DNA of 21,454 bases from JBAZKK01 sp964456925 (GCA_964456925.1 CAYWCX010000020.1:1-21454), one strand, 5' to 3'. Positions 5,174 through 13,338 are shown, counted from the first letter of the stretch. The notes: generated by a model from the letters alone, not told the origin. Program-made: numbers and translations.

Positions 5174-6385
5174 TTACAGATACACTAAATCTTCTTTATG
5201 ATAAAGCGAAAGAAACAGCAGCATATAATCCCGCAGGTGCCGGGTAAGCAGGAAGTTGCTCCTGATGTGCTCCCGTCCGTTCTCGCCTAATTTTTTTGCA
5301 TATTCCGGGCTGTTAAGCAGTTGTTTTATCGCAAAGGCCGCTCCGTCAATAGAATGGCACAATAATCCCGAATATTTGTGTTTTATCTGTAAGGGGATCC
5401 CTCCGACATTGGAAGCGACTACCGGCTTTGCTTTCCAGAGCGCTTCGGCAACCGTCAAACCAAAACCCTCTCTTATGGATTTCTGGATAATAACTGTCGA
5501 GGCCCGCTGCAGGGCATTTATTTCAATATCGTTCTGGGATAAAAGCAGGATGTGTATATCGCGGCCGCTCTTTGCCTTGTCTTTTGCTTCTTCAAGGACC
5601 GCGATGCCTTCGGGGTCATCCGTTGCGGTGCCGCCCGCTAATATTAATTGGCAATCAATATATTTTTTAACCTTAAGGTAAGCCTCGATAACTCCCAGCG
5701 GGTCTTTCAATCGGTCAAAACGCGAAATCTGGGTAATGATGGGCTTATCCGTTGCAATGTTATATTTCTTTAATACCGAATCGATTTCTTCGTCCGATAA
5801 ATCCCTGTTTTTATCGCTTAGTGGGTCAATCGAAGGCGGAATCAGGATTTGTCTTATCGGCAGCATCTGCGAGAAAGCCGGCGCCGAAAAAACCGCAGAG
5901 TCATAATCTGTTATGAAATCCGCAATGAACCTCCACACCTTCTGGTTCGGGTTGGACAAATCGATATGGCAGCGCCAAACCCATTTGTTATCGGATTTGT
6001 TTTTTATTAATGCTACCGGCTGCGGGTCGTGGACGAAAACGATATCTCCGGAGATAGCCACCTCATTGATGTTTATCCGGCTCGTTTCCATAAAAATATC
6101 AAAGTCGCGCTGGCTTATTGCCTCCGCCCTGCCGTGCAGGGCATTATGGAACTTTTTTGTTACTTCAAAAAACTGCTCTCCCCCTTTTATCAAATCCCAC
6201 CTCGTATCCACTCCCAATTCCCTCAAGAGCGGAACCATGCGATTGAGTATCTCCGCAACCCCGCCGCCGACCGAGGTAGAGTTGATATGCTGGATAACCC
6301 TGCCCTTTAATTTTTCGGCAAGCAGTTTGAGGTCGTCAATGATTGATTGGCCGACAATCGGGATATATTCTTCTATCTTCGCCAT
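5174..6385 (-). CDS. treT: Trehalose glycosyltransferring synthase (TreT-type, GT4)
   Basis: This 403-residue protein resembles the archaeal TreT of Thermococcus and Pyrococcus in detail. Landmarks are H-I-N-S-T plus GGGVAEIL (residues 33-47, nucleotide-sugar loop), F-H-N-A-L-H-G (79-85), HDPQP (119-123), WRCHIDLS (137-144), PPSIDPLS (183-190), SRFDRLKDP (221-229) and the EX7E signature SIREGFGLTVAEA (E306, E314). Family reaction: NDP-glucose plus glucose to trehalose, retaining and reversible, in the cytoplasm. It is last in the mscS-otsA-otsB-DUF5752 operon, one base behind DUF5752, so translation is probably coupled. Having both TreT and OtsAB gives two ways to make trehalose, or one to make and one to recycle it. 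No clear Shine-Dalgarno precedes the ATG. Donor nucleotide cannot be told from sequence. Confidence 0.88.
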   Translation of the reverse strand: MAKIEEYIPIVGQSIIDDLKLLAEKLKGRVIQHINSTSVGGGVAEILNRMVPLLRELGVDTRWDLIKGGEQFFEVTKKFHNALHGRAEAISQRDFDIFMETSRININEVAISGDIVFVHDPQPVALIKNKSDNKWVWRCHIDLSNPNQKVWRFIADFITDYDSAVFSAPAFSQMLPIRQILIPPSIDPLSDKNRDLSDEEIDSVLKKYNIATDKPIITQISRFDRLKDPLGVIEAYLKVKKYIDCQLILAGGTATDDPEGIAVLEEAKDKAKSGRDIHILLLSQNDIEINALQRASTVIIQKSIREGFGLTVAEALWKAKPVVASNVGGIPLQIKHKYSGLLCHSIDGAAFAIKQLLNSPEYAKKLGENGREHIRSNFLLTRHLRDYMLLFLSLYHKEDLVYL

Positions 6386-6386
6386 A

Positions 6387-7058
6387 TTAACCCGAGACTT
6401 TTTTCTCGATTACCCTGACAATCGTTTTTCTTAAATCCTCCAGGGTGCGCGTGTAAGGGTCTAAGCCGGAAATCCTGTCCGCCAGTTCTTTATCGCCAAG
6501 GGAAGTCTCTATCCAGTATGAAAAGTCGTTGGTTTGCTTTTCGAGCCTCAAGCGCGCTTCAAAGATATGGAAGTATATGGAGTCCACCGTGATTTTCTTT
6601 AAGATTTCCGCAAAACCGGGCAGGTCGTAAGCGACGTAATTGGTGGGCAGCACGAAACTGAGTGATTTTATGAAATGGAACTCTTCGTCTTGCCGTGCAA
6701 ATTTTAATTTGGCGAGGGGGTTATTTTTCAGATACTCCTCGATAGTCTCGGCAATCTTATCGCGGAGGCTGCGGATGGTTGAATACTGCATCGTATCGAT
6801 GCTGGCAAGCCTTTCGCCGAGTTCATCTTCGCCGAGCACGCCGGCAACCCAGTAGGCAAAATCATTCGGCGGTTCCGGGGAAAGATACTGGTGCTGCTGC
6901 AGGAACCTGTGGGTGTGGTGATAAATGGAAGATCCGGGGACTTTCCTGATAAGGTCAAGCAGCTGGCTTAAATTAGCCGCCCTTAATCCGGTAAGTTCCG
7001 AAAGGTGCAGCCTGGTATAGAACCTGAAGGGCTCTTTGGCTTTTGGAAATTCCTGCAT
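6387..7058 (-). CDS. DUF5752 family protein (trehalose-locus partner, unknown function)
   Basis: This 223-residue soluble protein has no signal peptide or membrane segment. It matches the DUF5752 family as I know it: F-Y-T-R-L-H-L-S-E-L-T-G near the start, GSSIYHHTHRFLQQHQYLSP (residues 42-61), NDFAYWVAGVLGE, a second half with EEFHFIKSLSFVLPT and SIYFHIFEARLRL, then NDFSYWIETSLG. The two halves look like an internal duplication: the H-x-F/H-x-H helix and the N-D-F-x-Y-W motif each occur twice. Histidines cluster in a way that suggests a metal or phosphosugar site, but this is inference. The ribosome binding site GGAGG lies in the last codons of otsB and the gene is six bases from it. Position between otsB and treT argues for a role in trehalose synthesis or its control. 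Confidence 0.78.
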   Translation of the reverse strand: MQEFPKAKEPFRFYTRLHLSELTGLRAANLSQLLDLIRKVPGSSIYHHTHRFLQQHQYLSPEPPNDFAYWVAGVLGEDELGERLASIDTMQYSTIRSLRDKIAETIEEYLKNNPLAKLKFARQDEEFHFIKSLSFVLPTNYVAYDLPGFAEILKKITVDSIYFHIFEARLRLEKQTNDFSYWIETSLGDKELADRISGLDPYTRTLEDLRKTIVRVIEKKVSG

Positions 7059-7064
7059 CGGTAA

Positions 7065-7853
7065 TCATGCCTCCAAAATCTTCTTCAGGAACTCTTCTAC
7101 TTCCTGCGGCCCCCTGACATAATAGTGTGCCAGTGAGGGCCGGCGCCTGCCGACAAAAACAGTCAACCCCTTATTCTTAAGGGCCCTGAAGGCGTCTTCG
7201 TCGGTAAGGTCGTCCCCTACATATAGAGGTAAGGCCCTCCTGCCTTTCCAAACAAACATCTGCCTTGCCAGAAGCCACAGGACAATCTTTCCCTTGTCCC
7301 ATTCTAAAGCCGGCCTTACTTCAAACACCTTCTTGCCTCTTTTAATTTTTATATTATTCCTTATCAGGTCCGGGGTTACGATTTCGTGAAAAATAGTTTT
7401 CACCAGCGGGATTAATTTTTCGGGTACCAGCCGGTAATGGAGACTAAGAGTAATCCCCTTGTCTTCCACCAGCGCGCCTTTAATCCCCGCCGTCCTCTTT
7501 TTTAAATCATCCTTTATACGGCTAATCGCTAACTTATAACGCCGGGAAACCAGCGACCTGAATTTAATCTTCGGGCCTTCGATTTCTAAACCGTGATTTC
7601 CGGAATAAATGGCGTTTTTTAACCCTACCTTGTTTTTAATATCCGCGAGGGCCCTGCCGCTTATAAACGCTAACTTAAACCGCGGGTTGGCCGAAAGTTT
7701 CTTCAAAATCCTCTTTACTGCCTGCGGCAGCGCTGCCTGTTTGGGGGTCCCGGCGATAGGCGCAAGGGTGCCGTCAAAATCCAGGAAGATAAATAGATTA
7801 TTATCTTGCAGCGCATCCTTAAGCGCGCCCCATTTACTGAACAAATACTCCAT
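7065..7853 (-). CDS. otsB: Trehalose-6-phosphate phosphatase (OtsB, HAD superfamily)
   Basis: This 262-residue enzyme shows all HAD motifs. DFDGTL (residues 25-30) has D25 as predicted nucleophile and D27 as general acid. S-G-R (65-67) and G-N-H-G (85-88) are OtsB-type substrate motifs. VEDKG (129-133) and EVRP (178-181) mark the cap. K188 follows in W-D-K-G, and GDDLTDED (213-220) holds the Mg-binding aspartates. Reaction: trehalose-6-phosphate plus water to trehalose plus phosphate, cytoplasmic, second step after OtsA. Length is normal for the family (about 250-270). It starts 22 bases after otsA. No good ribosome binding site precedes the ATG at 7853, which suggests coupling to otsA translation. 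Confidence 0.95.
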   Translation of the reverse strand: MEYLFSKWGALKDALQDNNLFIFLDFDGTLAPIAGTPKQAALPQAVKRILKKLSANPRFKLAFISGRALADIKNKVGLKNAIYSGNHGLEIEGPKIKFRSLVSRRYKLAISRIKDDLKKRTAGIKGALVEDKGITLSLHYRLVPEKLIPLVKTIFHEIVTPDLIRNNIKIKRGKKVFEVRPALEWDKGKIVLWLLARQMFVWKGRRALPLYVGDDLTDEDAFRALKNKGLTVFVGRRRPSLAHYYVRGPQEVEEFLKKILEA

Positions 7854-7875
7854 AGGTTACTGTCTTGTGCGGGGG

Positions 7876-10110
7876 TTAGGTTTTCCGCAGGGAAACGAGC
7901 TCCGTAATGATGTTGCCCGCCCATTTATAGACGTTGTTTTCGGAGACAATGCTGCGCATATTCTCCATGCGCTTCCTTTTTTCCTCCTGCGGCATCTCTA
8001 TCGTAAACTTTATCGCGTCGGCAAACTCTTCGATGGCATAGGGGTTTATCAGCACCGCGTCAGTCAACTCCCGCGAGGCGCCGGTAAACCTGCTTAAAAT
8101 CAGGGCGCCGCTTGCGTCGGCCTTTGAGGCAACGTACTCCTTCGCCACCAGGTTCATCCCGTCATGCAGGGAGCTGACGATACAGAGGTCAGCGAGCATA
8201 TAATACGGCCTTATTTCTTCGGGAGAAAAATACTGCTTTAAATAAATTATCGGCTTCCAGTTTCCGTCAGAATATTTCCAGTTTTTCTTCTCTACCAGCT
8301 CGTCGATTTCGGCGATGAGCTCGTGGTAACGTTTGATGTGGGTGCGGCTGGGCGCGGCTAACTGGACAAGCACAAATTTTCCTTTATATTCGGGGTATTT
8401 CTCCAGGAACCTGTCGATTGCGAGGGTGCGCTCGATAATGCCCTTGGTGTAATCTATCCTGTCCACCCCCACCGCGACGAACTTGTCTTCCAGCTGCAGC
8501 TCTTTTTTAATCTTTTCCAGATGCCTGGCCTCAACCTTGGGCGATGCGCCACTGAGGTATCCGTTGACGCTGATCGGGAATGCCCTGATGAAGGTCTCTT
8601 TATCGCCCCTTACCACGCTGAACTTCTCGGTATCAACGCGGCACTCTATCAGGCGGTTGACGGTATCAAGGAAGTTGTTGCAGTGGAACTGCACGTGGAA
8701 ACCTATTAAATCGCACGCAAGCATCCCCTCGAGTATCTCTTTCTGGTAAGGGCATATTGCGAATGCTTCGGGGTTCGGCCAGGGTATGTGCCAGAATAAC
8801 GCAATGGTTGCGTCCGGCCTTTTTTCCTTAATAATTTTGGCAAGGAGGGTGAAATGGTAATCCTGGATGAACACCACCGGATTCTTGACGGGTAACTCTT
8901 CAAGCACGTTATCGGCAAACTTCTGGTTCACTTTTTTATAAAACTGCCAGTCGGTCTCGCGGAATATCGGCCGGGTATGCGTTACGTGGCAAAGCGGCCA
9001 TAGCCCCTCATTGGCAAAACCGTAGTAATAACCGTCCTCCTCTTCTTTAGTCAGCCACACCCTCTTTAAGATGTAGCGGTCGTCTTTCGGAGGGACGCCA
9101 AGTTTATTCTTGGAGTTCACGAATTTCCTGTCGGCGTCGGCGCTTCCGTGGGCAATCCACATCCCGCCGCAGGCGCGTAAAATCGGGTCAATCGCGGTAA
9201 CAACGCCGCTTGCGGGCCGGATGCATTTGAACAGCCCGGTATTTTCATCCGTGATGTGTAAATACGGTTCGCGGTTAGAAACAACGAACAGGGCGTTTTC
9301 CCCCAGTTTGGCGCGGATAAGGTCCCTTAGTTTATCCTGCGTCCAGAGCTCTTCTTTTTGAACGCGCTCGTGCGCCTCCTCGGTCACTACCTTGCGCGCG
9401 ACCCTTAAACCCAGCGCGACCTGTTCCACCTCGCTGATTAACTGCCCGAATTCCCCTCTCTCCTTGAAAGGCCGTAATTTATCCGTGTCGCCCCTCTGGA
9501 AATGCCTGAACCACTGCGTCAACCGGCACACCGGAAGGATAAAAATCTGCCTCTGTATGAGAAAGGCAACCAGCGTTATCAACAATATAAATATGATTAA
9601 GGTGATGCTTATCCTCTTCCATAACTCGGTCAGGGTAGCAAACAGGTACGAGGTATCGTAGATTACCTCGACTAAACCGAGGATATTGCCGTCGTCGTCC
9701 AACACGGGGAGGATATAACTGTAAACGGTGTACTCCCTGAATTTTTCCAAAGCCCCGCGCGGTTTCTTTGTCTCCAGGATCTCCTTGAGGTACGGCTTGT
9801 CCTTGTTCTTCCAGTCGGAAAACCGCTCGGTGATAGCCGCGATTCCGCCGTCCTTGTCGTAAATAACGCAGCCCTGCAGCCGTTCCCTTTTCTGGAAACT
9901 CTCAACCAGCCGGTTGGCTGCCTTTAAATCGTTGCTGGCAAGGATGTATCTTGCGGACAGCTCCAACCCCTCATCCACGCTTTTCGCCTTCCTCTTGAGG
10001 TCGTCCATCAGTTTCTCTTCGGTAAAACGCACCTGTATGACCCCAGAGACGGTAAACCCCAGCGCGACGATGATGAGGATGGGCAGTATGAATAAAAGGA
10101 CTCTCTTCAT
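7876..10110 (-). CDS. otsA: Trehalose-6-phosphate synthase (OtsA, GT20) fused to a membrane sensor module
   Basis: A 744-residue protein in two parts. Residues 272-744 form a full GT20 synthase (E. coli OtsA is 474 residues) with VVSNR (R280), QDYH (416-419), FWHIPWP (H441), GVDRIDYTKG (R551, K556) and DGMNLVAKEYV (650-660). Reaction: NDP-glucose plus glucose-6-phosphate to trehalose-6-phosphate. The first 270 residues hold a membrane helix (4-25), a roughly 140-residue extracytoplasmic domain with a Cache/PAS-like pattern (VIYDKDG at 82-88, YSYILPVLDDDGNILGLVEV at 130-149), a second helix (about 168-190), a HAMP-like linker (191-240) and a helical connector. The enzyme would be tethered to the inner membrane facing the cytoplasm. 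The ATG abuts the mscS stop codon, and AGGAGAAGGG inside mscS serves as ribosome binding site. Confidence 0.93.
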   Translation of the reverse strand: MKRVLLFILPILIIVALGFTVSGVIQVRFTEEKLMDDLKRKAKSVDEGLELSARYILASNDLKAANRLVESFQKRERLQGCVIYDKDGGIAAITERFSDWKNKDKPYLKEILETKKPRGALEKFREYTVYSYILPVLDDDGNILGLVEVIYDTSYLFATLTELWKRISITLIIFILLITLVAFLIQRQIFILPVCRLTQWFRHFQRGDTDKLRPFKERGEFGQLISEVEQVALGLRVARKVVTEEAHERVQKEELWTQDKLRDLIRAKLGENALFVVSNREPYLHITDENTGLFKCIRPASGVVTAIDPILRACGGMWIAHGSADADRKFVNSKNKLGVPPKDDRYILKRVWLTKEEEDGYYYGFANEGLWPLCHVTHTRPIFRETDWQFYKKVNQKFADNVLEELPVKNPVVFIQDYHFTLLAKIIKEKRPDATIALFWHIPWPNPEAFAICPYQKEILEGMLACDLIGFHVQFHCNNFLDTVNRLIECRVDTEKFSVVRGDKETFIRAFPISVNGYLSGASPKVEARHLEKIKKELQLEDKFVAVGVDRIDYTKGIIERTLAIDRFLEKYPEYKGKFVLVQLAAPSRTHIKRYHELIAEIDELVEKKNWKYSDGNWKPIIYLKQYFSPEEIRPYYMLADLCIVSSLHDGMNLVAKEYVASKADASGALILSRFTGASRELTDAVLINPYAIEEFADAIKFTIEMPQEEKRKRMENMRSIVSENNVYKWAGNIITELVSLRKT

Positions 10111-11163
10111 CTATCCCTTCTCCTGTTCGTAATTTATCGCCCTTATCGGATAGGGAATCACGATGCCCTCTTTCTCATAGCGCTCGTGGAGTCTTTTTAT
10201 AAACTCGTGCTTGACCAGGTACTGGTCCGCGAATTCCCTGGCTCTTAAAATCACGGTGAAATTAATGCTGAAGTCGCCGAAACTGCCGTAACGTATAAAG
10301 GGTTTGAATTCCAGCACCCCGCCGGGAACCTCGCGCATTACCTCGCCGGCCACCTCGCAGGTAATCTTTTCCACCTTTTTTAAATCGCTCTCGTAATGCA
10401 CGCCCAGGTTTACCAGGACCGCCATTTCCTTGTCGGGCAGATAATAGTTCGTGATAATCGCCTTGGTCAGTTTTTCATTGGGGACCAGCACCACGTTATT
10501 GGGCAGCATCCTTATCTTGGTGCTGCGCCAGTTGATATCCGTAACGTAACCCTCTTCGCCCGAGTCTAATTTCACGTAATCGCCTATCTTGACCTGCCTG
10601 GCCAGGACAATATGGAAGCCGGCAAAAAGATTGGAAAGCGTATCCTGCAAAGCCAGCGCCACTGCAAGTCCGCCTACGCCCAGGGTAGCTAAAATCGGCG
10701 TGATGGAAATACCAAGACTATTCAGGATTATCAATATCCCGATGCTGAAAATAACGATGCGGCTGATATTCTGGGTAAGCGAAGTAACCGGCAGGGCTGA
10801 CTGCACTCTGCCGGAATAGACTTTTATTAACCCCGTAACTATATTGACGAGGACCATTGTTATGGATAAGATTCCCAGGACCAAAAGGACCTTATCGATA
10901 ATACGGACTAAATCTTCCGGTAACTTTGCCGATTCAAGGGCAAAATAAACCCCGAGTATCAAAAACCAGATTATAAACGGCCCCTTTAACGCCCCCATAA
11001 CAATATCGCCAATCTGGGTCCTGGTATTTTTCGCCCAACGCGCCAGGCGGACCAGGATAACCTTCCTTATGAAGTATCCAAAAATCAAGGTTATAATAAA
11101 AATCGCCAGGGGCAGTAGAATCTCCGCCCTTGCCTGAACCGCAGAGATTAAATCCTGATTCAT
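10111..11163 (-). CDS. mscS: Small-conductance mechanosensitive channel (MscS family)
   Basis: This 350-residue inner-membrane protein has about five predicted membrane helices (roughly 15-35, 62-78, 90-115, 133-153 and 156-189). The last is the Gly/Ala-rich pore helix PILATLGVGGLAVALALQ, followed by D-T-L-S-N-L-F-A-G as in MscS. The cytoplasmic beta domain follows (KIGDYVKLDSGEEGYVTDI, then the LVPNEKL loop, residues about 192-233), then an alpha/beta cage. It is longer than E. coli MscS (286) because of extra N-terminal helices. Role: opens under membrane tension and vents small solutes on hypo-osmotic shock. It leads the operon ahead of otsA with no intergenic gap. AAGGAGG lies about eight bases before the ATG. 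Confidence 0.93.
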   Translation of the reverse strand: MNQDLISAVQARAEILLPLAIFIITLIFGYFIRKVILVRLARWAKNTRTQIGDIVMGALKGPFIIWFLILGVYFALESAKLPEDLVRIIDKVLLVLGILSITMVLVNIVTGLIKVYSGRVQSALPVTSLTQNISRIVIFSIGILIILNSLGISITPILATLGVGGLAVALALQDTLSNLFAGFHIVLARQVKIGDYVKLDSGEEGYVTDINWRSTKIRMLPNNVVLVPNEKLTKAIITNYYLPDKEMAVLVNLGVHYESDLKKVEKITCEVAGEVMREVPGGVLEFKPFIRYGSFGDFSINFTVILRAREFADQYLVKHEFIKRLHERYEKEGIVIPYPIRAINYEQEKG

Positions 11164-11184
11164 TTCCTATCCCTCCTTGTTAAC

Positions 11185-11213
11185 AGTATATAATAAAGCG
11201 CGGGCTTGATAAA
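11185..11213 (-). promoter_or_regulatory. Putative promoter of the mscS-otsAB-treT operon
   Basis: Minus strand: TTTATC (11208-11213, 3/6), 17-base spacer, TATACT (11185-11190, 5/6). The predicted start of transcription is about 15-20 bases before the mscS ATG. The palindrome AAAGCGCTTT (11211-11220) overlaps the -35 box and could be an operator. The weak -35 would suit a regulated or alternative-sigma promoter; that is inference. Confidence 0.4.
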
Positions 11214-11287
11214 GCGCTTTCTTCAAAAACTGTCCGGCTTGTCGTAGGGTTAAAAGCGGTTTGTTGGGGGCGGGAAGAATGTTTGAC

Positions 11288-12058
11288 TTATCTTTTGGCG
11301 ATGGTATCGGCGACCTTCCTGCCGGAAAGCAGCATCCCGCCGAATATCGGCCCCATCCGCGGCCCGCCGACTACGGCGTTGGCGCACATCCCGCAAACGA
11401 ATAAGCCGGGAGCTACTTCTTTGGAGTTCTTGACGATGGTATCCTCCGCGACATCCGCCTGCATTGACCGCTCCCCCCTTATCTTGCCGGTTGCGGTCTT
11501 AAGGGATATCCCGGACTTTTTTTCTACGATGCGGGCGACCTCGGCGGCGTGACCGGTGGCGTCAACCACATACCTCGCCTTCATCGTAATGGGGTCAACG
11601 TGCAGGTTTGCGATTTCCACCGCCGTCCAGTTCAGGACCAGGCCGCAAATCTTTCTTTGCCTGACCATCACGTCCTCGGCGCTCATAAGGTTGAATATCT
11701 TAACGCCTGCTTTGACGGTCTTCGAACAGATAGTGGATACCGCTTCGATGGAATCCGCCAGGTAATAACCTTCGGCGTATTTCCTGGTGCGGATGCCGAA
11801 CTCATCCGTAATTTCTTTTGCTTTTTCCTGGATGACTATCTCGTTAAACATTATCCCGCCGCCCCACATCCCGCCGCCCACCGAAAGCTTGCGTTCAAAT
11901 ATGACTACCTTCTTGTTTTTCTTCGCCAGATAGTAGGCGCAGCACATCCCCGCCGGGCCGGCGCCCACTATTGCCACGTCCACGTCAAGAGACTCAAGCA
12001 GTTTTTTCTTGTAGGATTCAATGATTGCGCGCGATATTTTTATTTCATCCAATGCCAT
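11288..12058 (-). CDS. thi4: Sulfide-dependent thiazole synthase (Thi4, catalytic-histidine type)
   Basis: This 256-residue protein has a Rossmann FAD/NAD-binding loop VGAGPAGMC (31-39), FERK plus the GGGMWGGGIMFN motif (61-72), DATGH (166-170) and GPRMGPIFGGMLLSG (232-246), all typical of Thi4. At the position where the yeast suicide enzyme has its sulfur-donating cysteine (C205), this protein has histidine (N-L-H-V-D-P, H153), as in archaeal Methanocaldococcus Thi4. So it should be a true catalyst that uses NAD, glycine and free sulfide to make the adenylated thiazole precursor of thiamine. Such enzymes suit sulfide-rich anoxic habitats. No thiamine riboswitch fits in the 63-base gap upstream. 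A promoter-like pair is present, and AAGGAG sits before the ATG. Confidence 0.92.
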   Translation of the reverse strand: MALDEIKISRAIIESYKKKLLESLDVDVAIVGAGPAGMCCAYYLAKKNKKVVIFERKLSVGGGMWGGGIMFNEIVIQEKAKEITDEFGIRTRKYAEGYYLADSIEAVSTICSKTVKAGVKIFNLMSAEDVMVRQRKICGLVLNWTAVEIANLHVDPITMKARYVVDATGHAAEVARIVEKKSGISLKTATGKIRGERSMQADVAEDTIVKNSKEVAPGLFVCGMCANAVVGGPRMGPIFGGMLLSGRKVADTIAKR

Positions 12059-12078
12059 TCTTTTCTCCTTGAACCAGT

Positions 12079-12107
12079 ATCTTACCTTGATTTATAAAAA
12101 AGGTCAA
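12079..12107 (-). promoter_or_regulatory. Putative promoter of thi4
   Basis: Minus strand: TTGACC (12102-12107, 5/6), 17-base spacer, TAAGAT (12079-12084, 4/6). It begins about 15 bases beyond the pabB stop codon, so thi4 may be transcribed alone as well as by readthrough from pabB. Confidence 0.45.
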
Positions 12108-12121
12108 GCCTATTAAAAAAT

Positions 12122-13225
12122 TTATTGCCCGGCTATGTCGGTAAGGAATTTCGCCTTAAGCAGGCCTTCGTCCCATTCCCCCTGCGGCGTGGAATCCCAC
12201 ACAATCCCGCCGCCTATCCCCATCTGGGCGGATTCGCCGCTGATTAAAACCGTGCGGATAGGGATATTGAAAAATAAATCTTTATTGGGCGCGATGTAGC
12301 CGATGGCGCCGGTGTAGATTTTTCGCTCTTCGTTTTCAAGTTCCCTGATAATCTCCATCGCGCGTATCTTCGGCGCTCCGGTAACCGAGCCCGACGGGAA
12401 AAGCGAGGCAAAGAGCCGGTAAAAAGGCATCTTCTCATCCACCCGTCCTGTCACGGTGGAGGTCATCTGGTAGAGTGTCCGGTATCCGGTCACCTCAAAG
12501 AGTTTCGGCGCCCTGATATTTACCCCGACTCTACCCAGGTCGTTTCTTAAGAGGTCGGCAATCATCACGTTCTCCGCCCGGTTTTTCTCGTCATATTGAA
12601 AACGCACCCTTGCGAAGAAATCGGAAATCGCACCCTGCCCGCGCGTCCAGGTGCCTTTCATCGGCTTGGTGACCACGCGGCCGGATACTTTCTTAATGAA
12701 CATTTCCGGCGAGAGGGAAAGGATGCGGAAGCGTTCTGTTTCTATGTATGCGGGATAAGGCACAGGCTGTTCTTCTAAAAGCGCCTGATACAAAGAAAAC
12801 GCGTCCCCGCGGAAATCAAACAGCACTTTAATGCAGTAGGTAATCTGGTAGGTATCCCCTTTTGCGATATAGTCGCGTATCGTGCCTATATTTGAAAAAT
12901 ATCTATCCTGCGAAATGTTCAGGCGCAGGTTTTTGAAAGCGCCGGTAGCGGCAGATTTATTGACAGCAAACTTTTCGGTAAGCGGCGCTTCATAGACCCC
13001 CATATAAATAAGGGGAAAACTATAGGTTTTATTTTCCCGCAGCACCTCTTCAAAACAATATCCCGCTTCGTATGAAAGGAACCCCGCCAGATAATAACCG
13101 TGCCTAAGCGCGGCCTCAATCTCTTCAAAACAAGCGCTGAATGAGGAAGGGTTAAAACAGGATATGACGGCTTTTGGTTCGCGGAATAAAAGCGGCTTTT
13201 TTTCGAACTGGATTAATACCTTCAT
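12122..13225 (-). CDS. pabB: Aminodeoxychorismate synthase component I (PabB)
   Basis: This 367-residue chorismate-binding enzyme has the PabB signature lysine in K-P-M-K-G-T (K190), which distinguishes it from anthranilate synthase TrpE, where alanine occupies that place. Other motifs are GFLSYEAGY (48-56, the regulatory pocket region), RAENVMIADLLRNDLGRV (216-233), SGSVTGAPKIRAMEII (278-293), YTGAIGYI and GGGIVWDS (338-345). Reaction with the PabA amidotransferase: chorismate plus glutamine to 4-amino-4-deoxychorismate, precursor of p-aminobenzoate and folate. It is shorter than E. coli PabB (453) in the N-terminal lobe, as in many bacterial forms. It is not fused to a PabC lyase domain, and neither pabA nor pabC is in the window. 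No strong ribosome binding site precedes the ATG at 13225. Confidence 0.9.
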   Translation of the reverse strand: MKVLIQFEKKPLLFREPKAVISCFNPSSFSACFEEIEAALRHGYYLAGFLSYEAGYCFEEVLRENKTYSFPLIYMGVYEAPLTEKFAVNKSAATGAFKNLRLNISQDRYFSNIGTIRDYIAKGDTYQITYCIKVLFDFRGDAFSLYQALLEEQPVPYPAYIETERFRILSLSPEMFIKKVSGRVVTKPMKGTWTRGQGAISDFFARVRFQYDEKNRAENVMIADLLRNDLGRVGVNIRAPKLFEVTGYRTLYQMTSTVTGRVDEKMPFYRLFASLFPSGSVTGAPKIRAMEIIRELENEERKIYTGAIGYIAPNKDLFFNIPIRTVLISGESAQMGIGGGIVWDSTPQGEWDEGLLKAKFLTDIAGQ

Positions 13226-13297
13226 GACCTGATGGCGAGGTCTGGGTGCCCTGCGGGAATCAAGGGCTTCAAGGTCATGACCGTCTTAATTACTTCT

Positions 13298-13337
13298 AAA
13301 AAAATATTTTGGCCCGGCAGGCAGCGTTCCCCACCGG
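13298..13337 (-). terminator. Possible weak terminator after the M50 peptidase gene
   Basis: Minus strand: CCGGTGGG (13330-13337) pairs with CCTGCCGG (13314-13321), with two G:T pairs and an eight-base loop. AAAATATTTTTTT follows (13298-13310), but three bases separate it from the stem and its first half is A-rich. It begins one base after the peptidase stop codon. Confidence 0.35.
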
Positions 13338-13338
13338 A

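Noticed and set aside
12059..12121. TPP riboswitch upstream of thi4
   Set aside because: Only 63 bases lie between pabB and thi4. They contain a promoter-like pair and ribosome binding site but none of the conserved THI-box words.
13226..13338. Inverted repeat TCATGACCT (13223-13231) / AGGTCATGA (13271-13279) as an operator or terminator
   Set aside because: The arms are short and 39 bases apart, one arm lies over the pabB start codon, and no T-run follows. Chance cannot be excluded.
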